Of a DNA stretch of 64,000 nt, positions 53,849 to 61,459 are shown in pieces. The notes beneath the pieces are model-generated. The model was not told the origin of the DNA. It made no database searches and worked only from the letters and a program-made list of their open reading frames with translations. This DNA comes from an uncultured Christensenella sp. GTDB taxonomy: Bacteria > Bacillota > Clostridia > Christensenellales > UBA1750. Within the stretch, counting starts at the first letter, position 1, and each line of letters starts with the position of its first letter. The translations under genes and the position numbers were made by a program. The DNA lies in contig CAJJNQ010000007.1 of assembly GCA_905193155.1 (NCBI GenBank), positions 17,314 through 81,313 on the forward strand, in the 5' to 3' direction.

Positions 53849-54579
53849 TGCGTATGGAAAAGAAAATGCAGACGCAAGGCGATACCATCATCGTTATGCG
53901 CGACATCATCAAACGCTTTTATATCGGCACACCCAATGAATTGCAGATCTTGAACGGTATCTCGCTGGACGTCAAGAAAGGCGAGTTCCTCTCCGTCGTC
54001 GGCGCATCCGGTTCAGGTAAAAGTACCTTGATGAATATCATCGGCGCGCTTGACCGCCCGACCGAAGGCACCTATCTGCTTGACGGACTGCGCGTGGATC
54101 AGGCCAAGGACGACCAGCTCTCCGTCATCCGCAACCGCAAAATCGGCTTCGTGTTCCAGACCTTCAACCTGATTCCGCGCACCTCGGCGCTCAAAAATGT
54201 CGAACTGCCCATGCTCTACGCCAATGTCCCGCTGGCCAAGCGCACAGCACGCGCCAAGGAACTGCTGGAAATGGTAGAGATGAGCGACCGCATGGATCAC
54301 ATGCCCAACGAGCTTTCCGGCGGACAGAAGCAGCGCGTCGCCATTGCCCGAGCCATGGCCAACGACCCTGCTATCATTCTGGCGGACGAACCCACCGGCG
54401 CGTTGGACAGCAAGACCGGGCGGCTCGTGATGGATCTGTTCCACACGCTGCATAAAAAGCAGGGCAAAACCATTGTCCTCATCACACATAACTATCAGCT
54501 GGCCACGGAGACCGACCGCATCATCACGCTCTCCGACGGCCGCATCATACCCAACGGCTCCGGGGAGGTGGAAGCATGA
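53848..54579 (+). CDS. ABC transporter ATP-binding protein (MacB/LolD type)
   Basis: A 243-residue ATPase, with the usual LolD-type sequence: Walker [10 protein letters not shown] near residue 52, [20 protein letters not shown] (Q-loop) near 98, [16 protein letters not shown] near 150, [12 protein letters not shown] as Walker B and LITHNYQLA as switch. The start overlaps the adaptor stop codon by 1 bp, and the end overlaps the permease by 4 bp. It powers the exporter formed with the FtsX-like permease. Confidence 0.92.
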   Translation: MRMEKKMQTQGDTIIVMRDIIKRFYIGTPNELQILNGISLDVKKGEFLSVVGASGSGKSTLMNIIGALDRPTEGTYLLDGLRVDQAKDDQLSVIRNRKIGFVFQTFNLIPRTSALKNVELPMLYANVPLAKRTARAKELLEMVEMSDRMDHMPNELSGGQKQRVAIARAMANDPAIILADEPTGALDSKTGRLVMDLFHTLHKKQGKTIVLITHNYQLATETDRIITLSDGRIIPNGSGEVEA

Positions 54580-55847
54580 GCGGCATCTGGGAAAATGTGC
54601 TGCTGGCCTTAAACGGCCTGAAGTCCAACAAGATGCGCGCCGCGCTGACCATGCTGGGCATTATCATCGGCATTGCGTCGGTCATCGGCATCCTCTGCGT
54701 GGGCGACGCGGTCAGCGGCTCTGTCACCGACTCCATGTCCTCGCTGGGCGTCAACAACATCACCGTTGTCGTGCAGCAGAAGGTCAGCGAAATGGACAGC
54801 ATGATGTCCATGGAAACGCCGGCTTCCAGCGATTTGATCACGCAGGAGATGCTCGATTCCATGATGGAGGAGCTGGATGGTGTGCAAAGCTATTCCATCT
54901 CCGAAAGCGCGGGCAGCGGCAAGGTCAAGGACGGTCACCGCTATGCCAATATTTCCATCACCGGCACAAACGCCGCTTATTGCGATGCCAACGATGTGGA
55001 GTTGCTGTGCGGACGCTTTGTTAATGACAAGGATCAGCTGGGGCGCAAATATGTCGCAGTGGTTTCGGATTTTCTGGTTGAAAAGCTGTTCCCCGGCACG
55101 GCGTATAAGGAGACGCTGGGGCAGGAGATTCATGCGACCGTGCAGGACGGCATCCTCAATTTCACCATCATCGGCGTGTATAAAAACGTCGATTCACCCT
55201 ATGCGATGATGATGTCCACCGCTTCGGAGGAGGATAAGTCCACTTCGCTCTACATTCCTGTTTCCACCGCGCAGCGCATCACCGGGTCGGAGGGCGGCTA
55301 TCAGACCGTCACCGTCATCACCAAGCCGGGCGCGGATTCTGCCGACACGTCAAAACGCATCGAAAAGTTCCTGAACCGCTTTTATGAAAACAATGCGCGC
55401 TTTCAGGTCTACGCGGTAAGTATGGAATCCATGGTTTCGCAGATGAGCAGCATGCTCAGCACCGTTTCCGTCGCCATTTCGGTCATCGCGGGTATATCGC
55501 TGGTGGTCGGCGGCATTGGCGTGATGAACATCATGCTGGTCTCCGTCACCGAACGCACGCGCGAAATCGGCACGCGCAAGGCGCTCGGTGCGCCCAACCG
55601 TGCCATTCGATTGCAGTTTGTCGTCGAGGCGATGATCATCTGCTTAATCGGCGGTATCATCGGCATTCTATTGGGAACGCTGTTGGGCTACACAGCCTCC
55701 AATGCGCTCGGCTTCCCGGCGCTGCCGTCCGTCGGGTCCGTTCTGCTGGCCGTCGGCTTCTCCATGGCCATCGGCTTGTTCTTTGGCTATTACCCGGCCA
55801 ATAAGGCTGCAAACCTCGATCCCATCGAAGCGCTTCGCTACGAATAA
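54576..55847 (+). CDS. FtsX/MacB-like ABC exporter permease
   Basis: A 423-residue MacB-type permease. The first membrane segment lies in [30 protein letters not shown] large extracellular domain follows. Three C-terminal segments follow ([69 protein letters not shown]). The cytoplasmic motifs [15 protein letters not shown] and [17 protein letters not shown] are hallmarks of the family. Substrates are often peptides or antimicrobial compounds. No immunity or bacteriocin gene is next to it. Confidence 0.93.
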   Translation: MSGIWENVLLALNGLKSNKMRAALTMLGIIIGIASVIGILCVGDAVSGSVTDSMSSLGVNNITVVVQQKVSEMDSMMSMETPASSDLITQEMLDSMMEELDGVQSYSISESAGSGKVKDGHRYANISITGTNAAYCDANDVELLCGRFVNDKDQLGRKYVAVVSDFLVEKLFPGTAYKETLGQEIHATVQDGILNFTIIGVYKNVDSPYAMMMSTASEEDKSTSLYIPVSTAQRITGSEGGYQTVTVITKPGADSADTSKRIEKFLNRFYENNARFQVYAVSMESMVSQMSSMLSTVSVAISVIAGISLVVGGIGVMNIMLVSVTERTREIGTRKALGAPNRAIRLQFVVEAMIICLIGGIIGILLGTLLGYTASNALGFPALPSVGSVLLAVGFSMAIGLFFGYYPANKAANLDPIEALRYE

Positions 55848-55864
55848 GGGCATTTCTCTGCTGC

Positions 55865-55912
55865 AAAACCGATGCGTCCTGGTGAAATTTGGACGTGTCG
55901 GTTTTATTTTAT
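55865..55912 (+). terminator. Terminator of the MacAB-type operon
   Basis: AAAACCGA-TG-CGTCC pairs with GGACG-TG-TCGGTTTT with a small mismatch, followed by ATTTTAT. It lies 18 bp after the permease stop. Confidence 0.8.
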
Positions 55913-55966
55913 ACTTTTTTCTGCTATACTAAGATTTAGTTTCATACCAAAGAAAGGGGCGCGCAG

Positions 55967-56704
55967 ATGATTCGAATCGGAATATGCGATGATGATCTGT
56001 CCGTATTGGGGCAGATTCAAAGGATGATGGATCACTACCGTGTGTCCCGCAACGAGGAAATGGTCACGCTTACCTTCCAAAGTCCGCTGGAATTGATCCA
56101 TGAGATCGAAAGGGGCCGTCGGTTTGACATCCTGCTGATGGATGTGTTGATGCCGGGTGAAAACGGCATGGAAGCTGCAAAGGAGATTCGCCGCTACGAT
56201 ACCGCGGTGCGCATCATCTTTCTGACCTCTTCACAGGAATTTGCCGTGGATTCTTATAAAGTCGGCGCTTTTTTCTACCAGCTCAAGCCGATTTTGGAGG
56301 AAAGTCTGTTCCGCCTGCTCGATTCCGCCATTGCGGAATGTGCGCGGAGCAGCGATGCCGGATTGATCGTTCGATACAAAAACGGCGTGACCCGTGTCGA
56401 TCTGGCTCGGTTGGAATATTGCGGAGTAATCGGGCGGGAACTGATGCTGCACCTTTCCGACGGAAGCGTGCTGGAAGCCTCCGGCAGCATGGATAAGCTC
56501 TGCGCCCAGCTGGAGGAGAAGGGCGGCTTTCTCCGCATCCACCGCTCATATCTGGTGAATATGGAGCGCATTAAAATCGTCGCTCCCAAGTGCGTCGCGA
56601 TGGCCGGGGGAGCGGAGCTTCCCATTCCGAGAGGAAAATTCGGTGAGATCAAGGATCGCTACCTGGAATATGCCTTTCAGAGAAAGCAGGTGTTCCTGTC
56701 ATGA
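55967..56704 (+). CDS. LytTR family response regulator
   Basis: A 245-residue response regulator of the AgrA/VirR type. The receiver domain spans residues 1-120 with acidic residues CDDD near 8, the phosphoacceptor Asp in LLMDVLMPGE near 59, and LTSSQEFAVDSYKVGAFFYQLKP. The LytTR DNA-binding domain is at about 140-235 (RVDLARLEYCGVIGRELMLHLSDG, LRIHRSYLVNMERIK). AAGGGG lies before the ATG. It overlaps the kinase gene by 4 bp. LytTR proteins bind 9-bp direct repeats 21 bp apart; such repeats occur after this operon. Confidence 0.93.
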   Translation: MIRIGICDDDLSVLGQIQRMMDHYRVSRNEEMVTLTFQSPLELIHEIERGRRFDILLMDVLMPGENGMEAAKEIRRYDTAVRIIFLTSSQEFAVDSYKVGAFFYQLKPILEESLFRLLDSAIAECARSSDAGLIVRYKNGVTRVDLARLEYCGVIGRELMLHLSDGSVLEASGSMDKLCAQLEEKGGFLRIHRSYLVNMERIKIVAPKCVAMAGGAELPIPRGKFGEIKDRYLEYAFQRKQVFLS

Positions 56705-57969
56705 TGCTGCCGGTATTGCAAGTCGCCAATTCCGTTGCGGTCGGGCTGTTTGGCATGGTGCTGTCCTGCGCGTTCTGCCCGGTTAAATGGGAGCAGAGAA
56801 ATGTGCTGATCATGGCGGTCTGCGCCTTCGGCATCTTTCTGGTGCAGGGACTGCTCCTTTTTTGCGCGCCGGAGGAAGTCAACCGTCTGGCCTATCCGCT
56901 CAGCACGCATCTGCCGCTGACTCTGGCGCTCTGCGTGCTCAGCCGGAGAAAGCTCTGGCCGTTTATTTCGGTGCTGACGGCCTATCTCTGCTGCCAGATG
57001 CGCCGTTGGATCGCGCTGGTGGCGGTCGCCGCGTTTTCCGGCGGAGAAATGCTTCAGTATAGCGTGGAACTTGCCGTGACGCTGCCGCTGCTGCTGCTTT
57101 TGTTCCGTGCAGCGCCGTCCGTGCAGATGGTTTCGCAGATGTCGCTGATTTCCCAGATTCAGTTCGGCGTGATTCCGCTGCTGTATTATGCCTTCGATTT
57201 CTCCACCAGGGTCTATACCGATCTTCTTTCGACCGGCTCTCCCGTCGTGGTGGAGTTCATGCCCTTTATTTGCAGCACAGCCTATCTGTTCTTCGTGAGC
57301 CGCCTGACCCGTGAGCAGCGCGAGCGGGCTCGTTTGGAGCAAGTGCAAAGCACGCTGAACCTTCAGGTTTCTCAGGCGGTGCGGGAGATCGACTCCTTGC
57401 GGCAGTCACAGCAGAAAACGCGCGCCTACCGCCATGATATGCGCCATCACTTGCAGTATTTATCGGCTTGCCTCGAAAACGGCCAGACCGTGCAGGCGCA
57501 GGAATACATCCGCTCCATCAGCGATGAAATTGAGGCGGCAAAGCTCACGGTGTATTGCGAAAACGAGGCGGCCAACCTGATTCTTTCTTCCTTTGCCCGC
57601 CGTGCGGAAACGCTGGAAATTCCCCTTCACATTCGGGCGGTACTCCCGACGCAGCTGCCCATCGGGGAAACCGAGCTTTGCGTTTTGCTGTCCAATGCGC
57701 TGGAAAACGCGATTCACGCCTGCTGCGAAACGGTGAATCGCGGTGGAGAGGGCATTGATGTGCAGGCCTTCGAGAAGGAGGGCAAGTTTTTTATGCAAGT
57801 CGTCAACGATTGCCGGGATGCGGTGCGCATGGAGAACGGTTTGCCGGTGACATCCCGTCCCGGCCACGGCATGGGCGTGCGCAGCATCTGCGCGGTGGTG
57901 GAAAAATACGGTGGAATTTACAGCTTCTCCGTGCAAAAGGAGAAATTCATACTCCGAATCTCTTTGTGA
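56701..57969 (+). CDS. GHKL sensor histidine kinase (AgrC-like)
   Basis: A 422-residue membrane kinase. Six hydrophobic segments fill the first 200 residues. A coiled-coil linker follows (RLEQVQSTLNLQVSQAVREIDSL), then the phosphoacceptor region YRHDMRHHLQYLSACLENG near residue 245. The N box is LLSNALENAIHACCE near 340 and the G box RPGHGMGVRSICAVVEKYGG. It has the layout of AgrC-type peptide or stress sensors. No pheromone precursor or AgrB processing gene is visible nearby. Confidence 0.92.
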   Translation: MMLPVLQVANSVAVGLFGMVLSCAFCPVKWEQRNVLIMAVCAFGIFLVQGLLLFCAPEEVNRLAYPLSTHLPLTLALCVLSRRKLWPFISVLTAYLCCQMRRWIALVAVAAFSGGEMLQYSVELAVTLPLLLLLFRAAPSVQMVSQMSLISQIQFGVIPLLYYAFDFSTRVYTDLLSTGSPVVVEFMPFICSTAYLFFVSRLTREQRERARLEQVQSTLNLQVSQAVREIDSLRQSQQKTRAYRHDMRHHLQYLSACLENGQTVQAQEYIRSISDEIEAAKLTVYCENEAANLILSSFARRAETLEIPLHIRAVLPTQLPIGETELCVLLSNALENAIHACCETVNRGGEGIDVQAFEKEGKFFMQVVNDCRDAVRMENGLPVTSRPGHGMGVRSICAVVEKYGGIYSFSVQKEKFILRISL

Positions 57970-57984
57970 CTTTTTTGCGGGACA

Positions 57985-58017
57985 GTACGTTTCATGTCGG
58001 TCTGGGTACGTTTCATG
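57985..58017 (+). promoter_or_regulatory. Two 12-bp direct repeats 21 bp apart, candidate LytTR binding site
   Basis: GTACGTTTCATG occurs at 57985-57996 and 58006-58017, exactly two helix turns apart. This is the known spacing of AgrA/ComE/VirR-type sites, and the core TACGTTTCA agrees with the consensus in seven of nine places. A -10 TATACT lies at 58049-58054 with no good -35, which fits activator dependence. Confidence 0.7.
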
Positions 58018-58048
58018 CAGTTTTATCCCAAATAGACGGACGGAGTGG

Positions 58049-58054
58049 TATACT
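58049..58054 (+). promoter_or_regulatory. -10 element of the putative LytTR-dependent promoter
   Basis: TATACT, 31 bp after the second direct repeat. The -35 position (TCCCAA at 17 bp) is poor, as expected for an activated promoter. Confidence 0.5.
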
Positions 58055-58210
58055 TATCCCATCATAGCAAAAACGAGCTTTCCTTGAATGAACCCTTAAA
58101 AAACACCGTGGCATCTGATGAATCATGGCATATGTTTCCGAAGTGCCGGGGCAGATGCGTGTTTTATGCCCGCCTGCGGTGCTTTTTGCCTGAGAAATGA
58201 CAAAGAGGTT

Positions 58211-58738
58211 ATGGGGATGCTTATCCTCAGCGCAGTGCTGGTTCTGTTGGTAGCTGGCTGTCTATCTGTTCGGCAGCGGCTTGCGGCGGCGCGGGAAAAC
58301 GTCCGCAGCGCCATGGGGTAGACTTGTCTGCGGATGGCGTCCGGCTTTGATGCGCTAGAAGGGCTGCTGGATCGCATCGCAGATTCTCCAACTGTGGAGG
58401 CTGCAAAGATGCGGCAGAAGCTCGCTGTGCGGGCATCGAAGCCGAAGAAAAGGCAGATGTACCGACGTTGGAGCAGAAGTGTGTCTGTTGTCCGAAACGC
58501 CGGTTTCGATGCCTGAGCTTGCGCTGCAAAGCACGGATGAAACCAATTCGGGAGCTTGCAGACGGCGCGGCCTGTTGCCTGCGGATGCTTGATTTAAAAT
58601 GACTGTGCGGATAAATACAATCGGCTGCTCGAAAAGCTTCCTGCTAAAATAGTCGGCAGGCTTCTGGGCTTCCGAAATGCGGAAATCTTAAGCAGAGAAG
58701 CGATCGACAGTCTGATTCGACAGGGAATATCCCGATAA
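58211..58738 (+). pseudogene. LemA family protein, decayed
   Basis: One frame spells a LemA-like protein over 176 codons, the normal length, but is interrupted by stops at 58319, 58514, 58538 and 58595. N-terminal part: MLILSAVLVLLVAGCLSVRQRLAAARENVRSAMG (membrane segment plus helix). After the first stop comes TCLRMASGFDALEGLLDRI. Near the end ADKYNRLLEKLPAKIVGRLL and GFRNAE match the conserved LemA C-terminus. The middle is not recognisable and may have passed through other frames. An intact copy elsewhere may be the regulon member. Confidence 0.7.
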
Positions 58739-59058
58739 GTCCGGCAAATCCGGGGGGAAAGAAGCCATTTGCAATCCGTCAACTTTGCGAGCCGAGCAGC
58801 ATTGCGGCGCAAAGAACGCAATTTGTGTTCACAAAAACCAACCACCGGCCAAGCCGATGGTTTTCCACCATATGGGCAAAGCCTTTTGCTACTGGCTACC
58901 CGTAAACGGGTCTCTTAGCTATTTCCCATTGTCATCTGTTCACCCTGGTGATCTTCAGTCTTCCATTCCTTTTCCCTTCTCCATAAAACATATGTCTCTG
59001 ATGCTTCACTGCAGTAACAAAAGGAGTTTTTGTCGTCATCATCGCCAATAGGCTTCCT
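58739..59058. other. Intergenic region with no recognisable gene
   Basis: About 320 bp after the LemA remnant. A mismatched hairpin with a TTTT tail (ACCACCGG with CCGATGGT, about 58841-58864) could be its former terminator. An open frame here has no ribosome site or family resemblance, and I take it as chance. Confidence 0.5.
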
Positions 59059-59063
59059 CTGAC

Positions 59064-59086
59064 CCACTCACCTAGCGAGTGGTTTT
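59064..59086 (+). terminator. Weak hairpin, CCACTC/GAGTGG, with T-tail
   Basis: A 6-bp stem followed by TTTTC. Possible terminator of rightward transcripts entering from the LemA region. Confidence 0.4.
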
Positions 59087-59100
59087 CTGGTTTACAAGAA

Positions 59101-59138
59101 GGGCGGAAGATGCGATAAGCATCTTCCGCCCCTTTGGT
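59101..59138. terminator. Hairpin downstream of the MATE gene
   Basis: GGGCGGAAGATGC pairs perfectly with GCATCTTCCGCCC around GATAA. T-tails are short on both strands (TTCTT on the minus strand). It lies 20 bp after the leftward MATE stop and probably ends that transcript. Confidence 0.7.
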
Positions 59139-59157
59139 AAATGAAGATGGAATACGA

Positions 59158-60567
59158 TCAGGCTTCTGCGTTCTTGGCTGCGTTGCCGGTGATGGCCTTG
59201 GTGCGCCATTTGCCGCGCTGGAAGAAAAAGGTCGTGACCACGGCGCCCATGACCCAGGAGATCAGGAGCGAGAAGAAGAGCGCATCGGAGGAACCGCTGG
59301 GCAGCTCCGGCGAACGGGTGAGGAATGCCCAGACATAGGCGACCGGCACGCGGAGAATGACCGTTGTGAACAGCGAAATCCACATCGGGGTCATGGTATC
59401 GCCTGCGCCGCGCATTACGCCCGAGAGCACCTGCGTCACCGCCATGGCGATGTAGCCGGTGGCGATGATGCGCATCATGCGCATACCCAGACGGACAACC
59501 TCTTCGGTAGAGGTGAACAGGCGCATCAGGTTCTCACCAAAGAGCAGGATGCAGGCCGTCAGCAGGCAGGCGCAGCCCACCGCCAGCCAGAGCCCGTCGC
59601 GCGTGCCCTTGCGGGTGCGGTCGAGCAGCCCTGCGCCCATGTTCTGCCCGGCATAGGTCGTCATGGCCGTGCCGAAGGTGAAGTTCGGCATCATGGCAAA
59701 GCCGTCCACACGCATGACCACCGTCGTGCACGCGATGACCGCCGTGCCCATCGAGTTGGTCAGCGACTGCACCACGATCATGGCCAGCGAGAAAATCGCC
59801 TGCGTGATGCCGGAGGGCAGGCCGAGCTTGGCAAGCTGCACGGCATAGAACTTGTGCAGATGCAGGGTCTTGCGGTTGATCTGCACCACCTTGCGCATCA
59901 TCAAAATGCGGATCAGGCAAAGACCGCCGGAGACGAACTGCGCCAGAATCGTCGCCCAGGCGGCGCCCGCGACGCCCATGCGCAGACCTGCGACAAACCA
60001 GATGTCCAGCACCGTGTTCAGCGCACAGGCGATCAGCAGGAAGATCAGCGGTGTGACCGAATCGCCCAGACCGCGCAGAATGCCGGAGAAAATGTTGTAA
60101 TAGGCGGATCCTAAAATACCCACGAAGATAATGGTCATGTAATCGCATGCCATGTCGTAGATTTCAGCCGGCGTATGGAGCAGGCTCATCAGCGGGCGGG
60201 TGATCAATGCGCCCAGCGCCATGATGATCAGCGCAGAGATCAGCGTCAGGGTTACGCAGTTCCCCACCGTTGTGGACAGGTGCTCTTTTTGTTTTGCACC
60301 GAAATACTGCGAAACCATGATGCCCGCGCCGGTGGAAATGCCGACGAACAGCACGATCAGCAGGTTGATGACCGGGCCGCTCGCGCCGACGGCGGCCAGC
60401 GCCGTATCGCCGACATAGCGGCCGACCACAATGCTGTCCACTGTGGAGTAGAGCTGCTGAGCCAGATTGCCGATCAGCAGCGGGACGGAAAATTGCACAA
60501 TGTTGCGCATGGGGCTGCCCGTCGTCATGTCTTGCACGTCGAACAGTGCTCGGAATTTGGATGTCAT
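59158..60567 (-). CDS. MATE family efflux transporter
   Basis: A 469-residue, twelve-segment exporter that uses a sodium or proton gradient to remove drugs or metabolites. The N-terminus has GSPMRNIVQFSVPLLIGNLAQQLYSTVDSIVVGRYVG, and the symmetric second half starts near GLPSGITQAIFSLAMIVVQSL. AAAVGASGPVINL-like and GTAMTTYAGQNMGAG blocks are typical. The ATG (MTSKFR) was preferred to a GTG that falls inside the ribosome site. It is monocistronic and divergent from pyrE. Confidence 0.93.
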   Translation of the reverse strand: MTSKFRALFDVQDMTTGSPMRNIVQFSVPLLIGNLAQQLYSTVDSIVVGRYVGDTALAAVGASGPVINLLIVLFVGISTGAGIMVSQYFGAKQKEHLSTTVGNCVTLTLISALIIMALGALITRPLMSLLHTPAEIYDMACDYMTIIFVGILGSAYYNIFSGILRGLGDSVTPLIFLLIACALNTVLDIWFVAGLRMGVAGAAWATILAQFVSGGLCLIRILMMRKVVQINRKTLHLHKFYAVQLAKLGLPSGITQAIFSLAMIVVQSLTNSMGTAVIACTTVVMRVDGFAMMPNFTFGTAMTTYAGQNMGAGLLDRTRKGTRDGLWLAVGCACLLTACILLFGENLMRLFTSTEEVVRLGMRMMRIIATGYIAMAVTQVLSGVMRGAGDTMTPMWISLFTTVILRVPVAYVWAFLTRSPELPSGSSDALFFSLLISWVMGAVVTTFFFQRGKWRTKAITGNAAKNAEA

Positions 60568-60613
60568 TCTGTGTTTCACTCCCCTTGAATTCTTCTGTAT
60601 ATTTCAAGAAATC

Positions 60614-60642
60614 ATTTTACAGGATTATCGCCGGAATTGCAA
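60614..60642 (-). promoter_or_regulatory. Promoter of the MATE gene
   Basis: On the minus strand TTGCAA, a 17-bp spacer and TAAAAT, 47 bp before the start. Confidence 0.6.
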
Positions 60643-60664
60643 TTGCTTTTGCTCGGAAAAGCCT

Positions 60665-60693
60665 TTGCGCTGCGGGCAAACATTTGATATACT
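60665..60693 (+). promoter_or_regulatory. Promoter of pyrE
   Basis: TTGCGC, a 17-bp spacer and TATACT, 68 bp upstream of the start. No PyrR-type attenuator is evident in the short leader. Confidence 0.65.
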
Positions 60694-60760
60694 GTGTAAA
60701 GGAAGAGAAGAGCGCGTTCTCCCAAACGCGAATCCGGTCCGAAAAAAAGGAGAAAAAGCA

Positions 60761-61423
60761 ATGTTGACTGATGCAAAGAGAGAGTTTATTGAATTCATGA
60801 TGTCCTGCGATGTGCTGCGTTTTGGCGATTTTGTCACGAAGAGCGGCCGCCGCACGCCGTATTTTGTCAACACCGGCCTTTACCGCACCGGCGCGCAGAT
60901 TGCCAAGCTCGGTGATTTCTACGCGGCGCGCGTCAACGAGGTCTGCGGTGACGGGTTTGATGCGATGTTCGGCCCGGCCTACAAGGGCATTCCGTTGGTG
61001 ACGACCACTTCTGCGTCCCTGGCGCGCAACTACGGCTTGGATAAGCCCTTTTTCTTCAACCGCAAGGAAGAAAAGGATCATGGCGAGGGCGGCAGCCTGG
61101 TCGGCTATAAACCCAAGGACGGCGACAAGGTCATCATCATCGAGGACGTGATCACCGCCGGCACCGCCGTGCGCGAAACCATGCCCGTGCTCACCGGTGC
61201 AGCCAAGGTCGAGGTGCCGCATATGTTCATCTCCGTCAACCGCTGCGAGGTGGGCAAGACCCCCGGCAAGACCGCAGTGATGGAGGTCATGGAGACCTAC
61301 GGCATCCAGGTGCATTCCATCGTCGATGCGCAGGATATCCACGATTATCTCAAGACCCGTCCCGAGTACGCCGATGTGCTCAAACTCATGGAAGCCTATA
61401 TGGATCAGTATTGCGTGTTCTGA
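60761..61423 (+). CDS. pyrE: Orotate phosphoribosyltransferase
   Basis: A 220-residue enzyme that joins orotate to PRPP to make OMP in pyrimidine synthesis. The PRPP-binding motif is VIIIEDVITAGTAVRE near residues 125-140. SGRRTPYFVNTGLYRTG near 28-44 and FGPAYKGIPLVTTTSASLA near 70-90 fit the orotate site and dimer loop (FNRKEEKDHGEGG). The ATG follows AAGGAG. Other pyr genes are not adjacent. Confidence 0.93.
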   Translation: MLTDAKREFIEFMMSCDVLRFGDFVTKSGRRTPYFVNTGLYRTGAQIAKLGDFYAARVNEVCGDGFDAMFGPAYKGIPLVTTTSASLARNYGLDKPFFFNRKEEKDHGEGGSLVGYKPKDGDKVIIIEDVITAGTAVRETMPVLTGAAKVEVPHMFISVNRCEVGKTPGKTAVMEVMETYGIQVHSIVDAQDIHDYLKTRPEYADVLKLMEAYMDQYCVF

Positions 61424-61459
61424 TCCCGTTTCAAGCGCTGAACGTGGGAGGATAACGGC

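Noticed and set aside
56701..58210. Search for an agr-type pheromone precursor and AgrB gene near the LytTR/GHKL pair
   Set aside because: No small Cys-containing peptide gene with a ribosome site and no AgrB-like membrane protease is visible on either strand.
58785..59051. Open frame of 88 codons between the LemA remnant and the MATE gene
   Set aside because: There is no ribosome site or promoter, and its composition (His, Ser, Phe, Cys-rich) is unlike the neighbours. No recognisable motif.
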